A DNA stretch of 6,698 nt, from contig JAATGW010000513.1 of assembly GCA_015654495.1 (NCBI GenBank), forward strand, positions 1 through 6,698. Reading direction: 5' to 3'. How positions within the stretch are numbered: position 1 is the first letter of the stretch; the number at the start of each line of letters is the position of its first letter. Below are positions 1 through 5,445 of this stretch, piece after piece. The notes below the pieces were generated by a model. That model was not told where the DNA came from. It saw only the letters and a list, made by a program, of their open reading frames with translations, and searched no databases. The stretch comes from Chitinophagales bacterium (GTDB taxonomy: Bacteria; Bacteroidota; Bacteroidia; Chitinophagales; Chitinophagaceae). Both the position numbers and the translations under genes were made by a program.

Positions 1-183
1 AAAATCAGGATTTCTTCAGCGCGGATTTATGCGCAGGGAACAAACCTGCTCATATTCTCAAATTATCCGGGCTCCGATCCTGAAGTTTCCGTCAACGGCA
101 ATGATTCTTCTGCGCCCGGTGCGGATAAAAACTCTGCGCCTTCTTCGAGAACAATCACGTTTGGGATCAACGTAAGCTTCTGA
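1..183 (+). CDS. SusC/RagA-type TonB-dependent outer-membrane transporter, C-terminal fragment
   Basis: Frame 1 is open from the window edge to a TGA at 181-183 and gives 60 residues. They fit the last strands of the SusC beta-barrel: an RIYAQGTNLLIFSNY stretch (the family's 'R-Y-Q-NL' strand), then YPGSDPEVS, and the terminal motif SSRTITFGINVSF ending in phenylalanine, as outer-membrane barrel proteins do for BAM recognition. The loop between them is rich in N, D, S and G, which is common here in SusC proteins. SusC proteins form the TonB-driven pore capped by the SusD lipoprotein, and the complete SusD gene begins 36 bp downstream, as is standard. The 5' part (about 900-1000 residues in the family) lies outside the window, so the substrate cannot be judged. 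The family call is firm because of the C-terminal motif and the neighbour. Confidence 0.88.
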   Translation, partial: KIRISSARIYAQGTNLLIFSNYPGSDPEVSVNGNDSSAPGADKNSAPSSRTITFGINVSF

Positions 184-219
184 TAATTCTGTAATTGTTG
201 GATACCAAAAACAAAAGCA

Positions 220-1680
220 ATGAAAAATATGATATATAAGCAGCGGACTGTGGTGATAGTATTGATGGCCTTTCTGTTGTCATTTACAGGTTGTATCAAA
301 GATATCCTCGACACCAGTCCTGATACTTCTATTTCCGATGCCACAGCCTTTGCCACCCCTGAGCGTGTAGCTGCGCAGGTAACGGCATTATACAAGGGAT
401 TGAAAAGCGCCAATTTCTATGGTGGGCGTTATCTCATCTTTAATGAACTCCGTGCAGATGAATTTCTGATGGGAAATCCTGATCCGGGACAGGCGATGAA
501 TGTGTGGGCACATACTGTGAATTCAGGGTCCAGCGAGGTAATTGGAATGTGGTCCTCCGGTTTCCAGGCTATAAACAGGGCCAACACATTTATTGCCGGA
601 CTACAGGAGAATCCTGATGTGATAAGTCCGGAATTGTTTACACAGTATATTGCCGAAGCGAAATTCGTGCGGGCGGTATCTTATCTCGCCCTGGTACAGG
701 TGTATGCAAGGCCCTATACGATGGATAATGGCGCATCGCCCGGCATTCCCCTGCGTTTGCAAAGGGAAAATTCCGGTGCCAACAACGACCTGGCAAGAAG
801 TACGGTGGCGGAAGTATACGCCCAGATCCTGCAGGACCTCAATGAAGCTGAAGACGGATTGCCGGAATCCCATGGAGATAATTATACTGATCGTGTAAAG
901 GCACAGAAAAACACCGCTATTGCTTTCAAGGTAAGGACGCAACTGTATAAAGGTGACTATACAGCAGCTGTAGCGGAAGCAAGCAGGATCGTATCCCTGG
1001 CTACCATCAGTTCTCCTTCCGGAGTAGACCTTTCACTCGAACCTGATTATTCAGATTTATTTACGGGGCATTACGACGGTAATGAAGCTGTATTCTATAT
1101 GCCGTTTACAGATGCAGATGCGGGCTCGCTCATTACTTATTATTTTCGTGCCCCGCCCGCAGCAGGTTCAGGCTATTATCTCAACGCCGGCGGCATACTG
1201 GCCAATCCTGTCTTTACAAATGCCGCGGATAAACGCAGTAGTTTTATTGTGACATCTCAGGGGCAGCGCTGGCTGAGCAAATACAACACACCAAATCCCA
1301 ATACGGATTATGTTCCGGTGATGCGTTACGCCGAAGTACTGCTTAATTATGCAGAAGCTGCAGCGCGTAATAATGATCTGTCCGCTGCCGCAACACTTCT
1401 CAAAGCAGTACGCAACCGCTCTGATGCGGGTTATACTTTCAATCCGGCAGATCTGGCATCACAGTCGAAATTGATCGAACTGATCCTTACTGAAAAAAGA
1501 ATTGAATTTCTTGGTGAAGGATTCAGAGTGCCGGATGTACAAAGACAGGTCCTTCCGATCCCTGGGAAAACAGCACCTTCAGGGAGTGCGCCTGAGTTGG
1601 CACCTTCAGCGACGCTGTATGTATGGCCGATCTCATCGGAAGAACTTTCGACCAATAGTTTAATGACACCAAATCCATAA
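220..1680 (+). CDS. SusD/RagB family nutrient-binding outer-membrane lipoprotein
   Basis: This 486-residue protein is at the short end of the usual SusD size range. SusD proteins are surface lipoproteins that act as the lid of the SusC porin and bind its substrate. Residues 1-25 are a lipoprotein signal: basic start, hydrophobic 11-20, and lipobox FTGC with Cys25, followed by an acidic-containing IKDILD. SusD hallmarks appear in order: INRANTFI near 118-125, AEAKFVRAVSYLALVQVYARPY at 145-166 (a TPR-like helix pair), IPLRL at 176-180, STVAEVYAQILQDLNEAE at 194-211, VPVMRYAEVLLNYAEAA at 365-381, LTEKRIEFLGEGFR at 423-436 and the terminal LYVWPISSEEL...MTPNP. ATG 220 is chosen because it gives a basic n-region; ATG 229 would also keep the lipobox. 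It follows susC by 36 bp and precedes the carboxypeptidase by 16 bp, so the three are probably co-transcribed. The substrate is not evident; the attached peptidase suggests peptides rather than glycans. Confidence 0.93.
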   Translation: MKNMIYKQRTVVIVLMAFLLSFTGCIKDILDTSPDTSISDATAFATPERVAAQVTALYKGLKSANFYGGRYLIFNELRADEFLMGNPDPGQAMNVWAHTVNSGSSEVIGMWSSGFQAINRANTFIAGLQENPDVISPELFTQYIAEAKFVRAVSYLALVQVYARPYTMDNGASPGIPLRLQRENSGANNDLARSTVAEVYAQILQDLNEAEDGLPESHGDNYTDRVKAQKNTAIAFKVRTQLYKGDYTAAVAEASRIVSLATISSPSGVDLSLEPDYSDLFTGHYDGNEAVFYMPFTDADAGSLITYYFRAPPAAGSGYYLNAGGILANPVFTNAADKRSSFIVTSQGQRWLSKYNTPNPNTDYVPVMRYAEVLLNYAEAAARNNDLSAAATLLKAVRNRSDAGYTFNPADLASQSKLIELILTEKRIEFLGEGFRVPDVQRQVLPIPGKTAPSGSAPELAPSATLYVWPISSEELSTNSLMTPNP

Positions 1681-1696
1681 TCGCTCATACGGTTTT

Positions 1697-2827
1697 ATGA
1701 AAAGAGTTTATTTGTTAAGGCTCTTATTATTTTCTGCAGGCAGCCTGATCTTTTTTCAGGCTGCTGCGCAGAAAATGAAAGCCACAGAAATCAAGGCGAT
1801 TTTTGAACGCACAGGAATAGTGAATGAACATTTCACCGGCTTTGCTTTGTTCGATGAGGAAACGGGTAAAATGGTATATGAACACAATGCGGATAAATAT
1901 TTTGTACCTGCATCCAATACAAAAATGTTCACTCTGTACACAGCACTGAATATGCTGGGAGATTCCATTCCCGGCCTCCGGTATGTGATCAGTGGCGATT
2001 CACTTTTTTTCTGGGGCACAGGCGATCCGACATTTCTGCACCCGGATCTGAACACAAACCGTGTGCTGAGTTTTTTAAAAAATACTGATAAGAAATTGTT
2101 TTATTCCGTATCCAATTATTTAACGCATCGCTCAAGAAATTTCCTAATTGAACCAATGCCGTTGCCTGTCGGTGATTATCATTATCCGCCGCCGGTTATG
2201 ACAAATCCTGAAGCAGAAAAAACCATTCAGATGCTGGAGCTCGTGCTGGAAAAAGAGGTGCATATGTCGAGAAAAGAATTGCCCCGGGATGCCGCAACGC
2301 TTTACAGTATTCTTTCAGATTCCCTGTATCGCAGAATGATGTTGCCGAGTGATAATTATCTTGCGGAGCAGATTGTAATGATTTGCGGTTCCACATTCGG
2401 AGGTCCGCTGAATGTGGATTCAGTGCGGAATTACAGTCAGAAAAATTTTCTTGCCGACCTGCCGGCGAAAGCATACTGGGTGAATGGTGCAGGCTTTGCA
2501 GGAAATCTTTTCACGCCGCGAACCATTATTGCACTGCTTATCAAGATCCGCGATAAAGTGGGTAATGAGCAACGATTGCATCAGCTGTTTCCGGCAGGCG
2601 GAGTTTCAGGCACCATAGCTGAGGCTTACCAAACGGATAACGGCTCACCATTTGTGTTTGCAAAAACCGGAACACTGCAATATGTGCACAACCAGAGCGG
2701 GTTCCTGGTGACACGAAAAGGGAAGCGATATATTTTTTCGTTCATGAATAACAATTTCACGAGGCCGACGCCGGAAATAAGAGCGGAAATGGTACGGGTG
2801 ATGACGGAAATTCATGAGAAGTATTGA
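1697..2827 (+). CDS. dacB: D-alanyl-D-alanine carboxypeptidase/endopeptidase, compact PBP4-like (peptidase S13)
   Basis: Family members remove the terminal D-Ala from muropeptides or cut D-Ala-mDAP cross-links in the periplasm. Residues 1-24 are a Sec signal peptide ending AAA before Q25. All penicilloyl-serine transferase motifs are visible: SxxK as S73-N-T-K76 within PASNTKMF, SxN as S218-D-N220 within LPSDNYLAEQ, and KTG at 323-325. S13-specific blocks are also present: WGTGDPTF at 106-113, VNGAGFAGNLFTPR at 262-275 (the family's D/N-G-S/A-G-L block), and GGVSGTIAEAY at 301-311. The protein is 376 aa against about 477 for E. coli PBP4. The SxxK-SxN distance is only 145 residues (about 244 in PBP4), so much of the inserted domain II/III region is missing. 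The start ATG fits the signal peptide. It lies 16 bp after the SusD gene, with no promoter seen between. Family certainty is high; murein versus another D-Ala peptide as substrate is open. Confidence 0.88.
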   Translation: MKRVYLLRLLLFSAGSLIFFQAAAQKMKATEIKAIFERTGIVNEHFTGFALFDEETGKMVYEHNADKYFVPASNTKMFTLYTALNMLGDSIPGLRYVISGDSLFFWGTGDPTFLHPDLNTNRVLSFLKNTDKKLFYSVSNYLTHRSRNFLIEPMPLPVGDYHYPPPVMTNPEAEKTIQMLELVLEKEVHMSRKELPRDAATLYSILSDSLYRRMMLPSDNYLAEQIVMICGSTFGGPLNVDSVRNYSQKNFLADLPAKAYWVNGAGFAGNLFTPRTIIALLIKIRDKVGNEQRLHQLFPAGGVSGTIAEAYQTDNGSPFVFAKTGTLQYVHNQSGFLVTRKGKRYIFSFMNNNFTRPTPEIRAEMVRVMTEIHEKY

Positions 2828-2828
2828 C

Positions 2829-2863
2829 AGGCAAAAGGCAAGAGGCAAGAGGCAAAAGGCAGG
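2829..2863. repeat. Tandem heptamer array, AGGCAAR x 5
   Basis: Five consecutive 7-bp units begin one base after the carboxypeptidase stop codon: AGGCAAA, AGGCAAG, AGGCAAG, AGGCAAA, AGGCAGG. Variation is confined to the last two positions and is always A/G. The array is noncoding and purine-rich on the + strand, interrupted only by the C in each unit. Confidence 0.9.
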
Positions 2864-2870
2864 AGGAACA

Positions 2871-2900
2871 GCCGGCCTTCGACAAGCTCAGGCCACCGGC
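2871..2900. repeat. GC-rich REP-like imperfect hairpin
   Basis: The element sits between two heptad arrays. GGCCT (2874-2878) pairs with AGGCC (2890-2894), and GCC (2871-2873) pairs with GGC (2898-2900) across a 3-nt ACC bulge, giving an 8-bp bulged stem. The core 17-mer CCTTCGACAAGCTCAGG (2876-2892) is, from memory, a sequence that recurs in noncoding DNA of many unrelated bacterial genomes, which is why it is called REP-like. No T-tract follows, so it is not a terminator. No RAYT transposase is in the window. Confidence 0.55.
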
Positions 2901-2912
2901 GGTTCAAAAATG

Positions 2913-3010
2913 TGAACTATGAACTATGAACTGTGAACTGTGAACTATGAACTGTGAACTATGCACTGTGAACTATGAACTATGAACTGTGAACTACAAA
3001 CTGCGAACTA
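2913..3010. repeat. Tandem heptamer array, TGAACTR x 14
   Basis: Fourteen 7-bp units run without a gap. Eleven are exactly TGAACTA or TGAACTG. Unit 8 is TGCACTG, and the last two are degraded (CAAACTG, CGAACTA). The seventh base alternates only between A and G in every unit. Decay is concentrated at the 3' end, as expected for an ageing slippage array. Since 7 is not a multiple of 3, any frame across it cycles through MNYEL/TMNCEL-like peptides that should not be read as a gene. Confidence 0.95.
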
Positions 3011-3047
3011 TTTAAAATTTTTCCCGTCAGTTTTGGTACAAGTTCAG

Positions 3048-3074
3048 GCCGGTTCTTTTTTGAGCCGGCTTTTT
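3048..3074 (+). terminator. Rho-independent terminator for the SusCD-carboxypeptidase operon
   Basis: GCCGGTTC (3048-3055) pairs with GAGCCGGC (3062-3069), an 8-bp stem with one G-T wobble. The loop is six T residues, and a five-T tract follows at 3070-3074. The T-tract lies only on the + strand side, so it serves the rightward operon. It is 220 bp past the stop codon because the repeats lie between. Confidence 0.75.
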
Positions 3075-3082
3075 ACTTTCGA

Positions 3083-3117
3083 CGTTTTACGTTTAACCTT
3101 CAACGTTAAACGTAAAA
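3083..3117. repeat. Self-complementary heptamer array, CGTTNAA-like x 5, forming a perfect 13-bp inverted repeat
   Basis: Five 7-bp units: CGTTTTA, CGTTTAA, CCTTCAA, CGTTAAA, CGTAAAA. The outer four are arranged symmetrically, so bases 3085-3097 are the exact reverse complement of 3105-3117, with a 7-nt loop at 3098-3104. The array is therefore both a tandem repeat and an AT-rich hairpin. Its right arm overlaps the next terminator stem by four A residues. Confidence 0.8.
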
Positions 3118-3141
3118 AGGAAGCAAGACTGCTTCCTTTTT
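3114..3141. terminator. Bidirectional terminator between convergent operons
   Basis: AAAAAGGAAGCA (3114-3125) and TGCTTCCTTTTT (3130-3141) form a perfect 12-bp stem with a 4-nt loop. The A-rich and T-rich flanks give a T-tract on both strands. On the - strand it ends 22 bp after the epimerase stop, so it is the main terminator of the dgcN-dgcA-like operon and a second stop for rightward transcription. Confidence 0.8.
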
Positions 3142-3162
3142 CTTCAGATTTAATTGTGCGTT

Positions 3163-4233
3163 TTAATCCAGCGGAACAAGTCCCAGGCCGGGACGCTCAG
3201 GAATCGTCATGATGCCGTCTTTGAGAATGAACCCCGAGCGAACCACATCCCTGGCAAGATCTAAACTACCATCCAAATCAATAAACCTGGTGTTCGTACA
3301 TGAGAAAGCGGTATGTAATGCGGCAGTAATACTCACGATGCTTTCATCGTTGCAACCCCACATCAGATCGATTTGGTTTTTCAGGCCGGTGTCGGCAATC
3401 TGCAATGCACGACATATACCGGCACATTTCATTAATTTGATATTGAAAAACCCGCAGATGCCGGGCTCGCGGCTAAGTGTAGCCGCTTCTTCCGGGCCGA
3501 TAAGTGATTCATCTGCCGCCACCAGTTTTTTAATCTCCGGTCTCAGCATCCGCATTTCATGCTCTTTGCCTGCTGCGAGCGGCTGCTCAATCAGTTCAAT
3601 ATTTAACCCGGCTGTTTTTTTACAGAATTCTCCGAGCTGCTCAAAATCATAACCCTGGTTAGCGTCGATGATCAACCTTATGTCGTACCCGAATCTTTCC
3701 CTCAGTTTAATCAGGCGTTCAAGATCTTCTTCGAGGGAAATACCGAGTTTGATTTTCAATATGCGGAATTTCCGGCCGACGTATTCGTCAGCTTCCTGGA
3801 GTGTTTCTGCTACATTTTTTATACCGATCGTGATTGAAGTTGGCATCGAATCAATTTGCTGTCCGAGAACTTTTACCAGCGGTAAACCAAGATGCTGGGC
3901 ATACAGATCATACAATGCAATTTCTATTCCTGTTCTTCCTGAAATTGATCCGGCGTATTGCAGCTGAACCTGGCGGATCAGATCGTCAAAATCATTGAAA
4001 TCTTTTCCCAGCAACCATTCAAGGCTTTCATTATTGCACACGGTCAGAGCATCCTCAAGATGTTCGCCTATCACTTCATAACATGGATTAAAAGCGCCGT
4101 AGCCCGTTAGCCCGGTATCGGTTGTCAGTCTGATAATTCCGTTTTCAACCGAGCTCACGGTTTTGAATGCAATGGTATAGGGCCTGGTGATCTCGAGGTT
4201 CTCTTCTGTTACTGTTGCTTTTGTAATTTTCAT
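3163..4233 (-). CDS. Enolase-superfamily dipeptide epimerase (L-Ala-D/L-Glu epimerase type; DgcA-like by context)
   Basis: This 356-aa protein has the length and motif spacing of the L-Ala-D/L-Glu epimerases. The catalytic bases are the K160-I-K162 motif on one side and K266 (NIKLMKCAG) on the other. The Mg2+ ligands are D190 (IIDANQGY), E216 (IEQP) and D241 (ADES). The D319-L-D321 motif corresponds to the DxD that holds the alpha-ammonium of dipeptide substrates in this subgroup. Residues 1-125 form the capping domain; K24 stands where, from memory, B. subtilis YkfB has the Glu-contacting Arg24. There is no signal peptide, so it acts in the cytoplasm. It begins 10 bp after the DUF1611 gene. 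That pairing matches DgcN-DgcA, where the epimerase homologue racemises N-acetyl-D-glutamate. The superfamily and subgroup are secure. Whether the substrate is a dipeptide or N-acetyl-Glu is unresolved, and the retained DxD favours a dipeptide. Confidence 0.88.
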   Translation of the reverse strand: MKITKATVTEENLEITRPYTIAFKTVSSVENGIIRLTTDTGLTGYGAFNPCYEVIGEHLEDALTVCNNESLEWLLGKDFNDFDDLIRQVQLQYAGSISGRTGIEIALYDLYAQHLGLPLVKVLGQQIDSMPTSITIGIKNVAETLQEADEYVGRKFRILKIKLGISLEEDLERLIKLRERFGYDIRLIIDANQGYDFEQLGEFCKKTAGLNIELIEQPLAAGKEHEMRMLRPEIKKLVAADESLIGPEEAATLSREPGICGFFNIKLMKCAGICRALQIADTGLKNQIDLMWGCNDESIVSITAALHTAFSCTNTRFIDLDGSLDLARDVVRSGFILKDGIMTIPERPGLGLVPLD

Positions 4234-4243
4234 CGTTTACACT

Positions 4244-5323
4244 TTAATGAGTCACTATTTCCTGGCTGAATTTTTCCATATATGTTTTTACAACTGCTCC
4301 CAGATCTTCCATTCCTTCTTCGATGGGCAATATTACAGGCAGGTCGAATTCCTTTTCATAGAATCGCTTACTGGCGAGTGCTTCTTCGTGGCTTAACCCG
4401 GCAGTGTTCAGGGTCAATGCAATTACTTCACATCCGTATGAGGCAATGATATCCATATCCCTGCGCAGAGATATTTTAATACCGGTTTCTTCAAGACCTT
4501 CATAAAAAACCCGGGCAGGAGAGTGCTGCAGGATCACAGCCTTACAATTTGCCGATAGTAAATATTCCGCGCCACAGGGACCGCTCGGGTTGGAAAGCGC
4601 CGATTGCCCCTCAACAAAAATGACATCTGCATCTTCATTGCTGTAACAACTTACAATTGCATGTTCCAGTTCACCTGAAATAAAATCATTGTAAGTGGAA
4701 TCGAGAATGAAACCGTATTTATGTCCCTGCAACCAGCCGGTTTGACCGGTGAAAATCATGTGTGCATTTACACCCTCTGCTTTCAGTTTTTCAGTGATCA
4801 TGACCGAGGTTGTCCTTTTTCCCAGTGCGCAATCGGTGCCCAATACGCCAATGACCGGGCATTTTACATTGAGTATTTCCCCGGTCCAGAACCTGAGATC
4901 CTTCCGGGGCCTGGGTTTCCGGATGTCCAGCAGCTTTACACCGTGCAGTTCTGCAATTGAGCGCAGTTCGGTTTTCTCAGCCAGGAAATCATGCAGCCCG
5001 GATACGATTGATATTTTCGCGCTGATGATTTCCTTTAGTTCGGCTTCGATTTCTTTTGGTAAAATTCCACCGGGAAACGCTACCCCGATGATGGCATTGT
5101 CCGCTTTTACAGGACTATGTGCTATAAATTCCTTTATATCCGCGTAGACCGGAATTCCGCGGTGAATTTTATCAACTACTTCTCCTGCGTCCCTGCCTGC
5201 TGAATTTTTATCAATCACACCCACAATTTCATATCTGGATGTTGTCCTGATCAGTCCATGTGCTGTTTTTGCAATGCTCTGGTGGAGCGTTCCACCGGTA
5301 ATTATAATCGCTTTAGGTTTCAT
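4244..5323 (-). CDS. DUF1611 P-loop protein, DgcN-like (putative D-glutamate N-acetyltransferase)
   Basis: This 359-aa protein shows the two-part DUF1611 layout. The N-terminal Rossmann-like domain (about 1-150) starts with KAIIITGGTLH and has IIGVAFPGG at 78-86. The C-terminal P-loop NTPase-like domain (about 155-359) has a Walker A-type loop at 162-171 (G-T-D-C-A-L-G168-K169-R-T), FTGQTGWLQG at 191-200, VEGQSALSNPSG at 237-248 and QHSPARVFY at 266-274. DUF1611 members were long unassigned. Those adjacent to an epimerase have been described as DgcN, which acetylates D-glutamate with acetyl-CoA. That activity is inferred here from family and neighbour. It has no signal peptide or membrane segment. 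It is the first gene of a two-gene operon with the epimerase 10 bp downstream. The start ATG lies 20 bp from a -7-like element overlapping a palindrome. An ATP-dependent ligase or kinase role is a possible alternative. Confidence 0.8.
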   Translation of the reverse strand: MKPKAIIITGGTLHQSIAKTAHGLIRTTSRYEIVGVIDKNSAGRDAGEVVDKIHRGIPVYADIKEFIAHSPVKADNAIIGVAFPGGILPKEIEAELKEIISAKISIVSGLHDFLAEKTELRSIAELHGVKLLDIRKPRPRKDLRFWTGEILNVKCPVIGVLGTDCALGKRTTSVMITEKLKAEGVNAHMIFTGQTGWLQGHKYGFILDSTYNDFISGELEHAIVSCYSNEDADVIFVEGQSALSNPSGPCGAEYLLSANCKAVILQHSPARVFYEGLEETGIKISLRRDMDIIASYGCEVIALTLNTAGLSHEEALASKRFYEKEFDLPVILPIEEGMEDLGAVVKTYMEKFSQEIVTH

Positions 5324-5334
5324 CGCTTAGTAAA

Positions 5335-5346
5335 TTGTTGCAACAA
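5335..5346. promoter_or_regulatory. Perfect 12-bp palindrome TTGTTGCAACAA, candidate operator
   Basis: The palindrome lies 11 bp upstream of the dgcN-like start codon, where transcription would begin, and overlaps the candidate -7 element by three bases. A dimeric repressor bound here would block the leftward promoter. No regulator gene is in the window, and I do not recognise the site as that of a specific family. Confidence 0.4.
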
Positions 5347-5351
5347 ATCTA
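5344..5351 (-). promoter_or_regulatory. Candidate Bacteroidota -7 element (TAGATTTG) of the dgcN-dgcA-like operon
   Basis: Read on the - strand, the bases are TAGATTTG, an exact match to the Bacteroidota -7 consensus TAnnTTTG. It ends 20 bp before the start codon at 5323. No TTG lies at the expected -33 distance; an AT-rich tract takes its place, so the call rests on the -7 match and position. Confidence 0.45.
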
Positions 5352-5376
5352 GTATATAAAAATATGTATATAAAAA
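5352..5376. repeat. AT-rich 11-bp direct repeat GTATATAAAAA x 2
   Basis: Copies at 5352-5362 and 5366-5376 are 14 bp apart in the divergent promoter region. They sit just upstream of the leftward -7 candidate. They may simply be AT-rich promoter DNA. Confidence 0.4.
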
Positions 5377-5394
5377 AAATAGTCAATAAAAATA

Positions 5395-5424
5395 TTGCTT
5401 TTTAAAAAAAACGATTTAACTTGA
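5395..5424 (+). promoter_or_regulatory. Candidate -33/-7 promoter of the amidohydrolase
   Basis: TTG at 5395-5397 is followed after 19 bp by TAACTTGA at 5417-5424, close to the Bacteroidota TTG-N(about 19)-TAnnTTTG pattern but with the last TTTG shifted. The amidohydrolase start codon lies 21 bp downstream. The region is very AT-rich, so chance matches are likely. Confidence 0.35.
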
Positions 5425-5445
5425 ATCCACAGAAAAAAGGCTTAT

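Larger units (their letters stand above)
2828..3162. other. 335-bp convergent intergenic region packed with heptameric repeats, a REP-like hairpin and terminators
   Basis: This stretch separates the stop of the + strand carboxypeptidase from the stop of the - strand epimerase. I see no credible gene in it. It contains, left to right, an AGGCAAR heptad array, a GC-rich imperfect hairpin, a TGAACTR heptad array, a + strand terminator, a self-complementary CGTTNAA heptad array, and a bidirectional terminator, all listed separately. About 37 bp between the TGAACTR array and the first terminator and 21 bp next to the epimerase stop have no recognisable element. Open frames that cross the arrays are repeat translations. 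Confidence 0.85.

Noticed and set aside
63..413. 116-codon - strand open frame over the SusC-SusD junction
   Set aside because: It overlaps the SusC C-terminal motif and the SusD signal peptide on the other strand, both of which are convincing.
601..942. Open frames on both strands inside the SusD gene
   Set aside because: These are shadows of a full-length SusD with all family blocks in one frame.
2829..3010. CRISPR array
   Set aside because: Units are 7 bp and contiguous, with no spacers of constant length and no cas genes.
2982..3212. 76-codon + strand open frame beginning in the TGAACTR array
   Set aside because: Its first residues are translated heptads; it then crosses two terminators and runs antisense into the end of the epimerase gene. 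It resembles no family.
3209..3652. 147-codon + strand open frame
   Set aside because: It lies wholly antisense to the epimerase, whose catalytic motifs are all intact; its composition is serine-rich, as expected of a shadow frame.
4721..5147. Overlapping + strand open frames opposite the DUF1611 gene
   Set aside because: They are antisense to a protein with a clear P-loop and conserved blocks, and have no start context or family resemblance.
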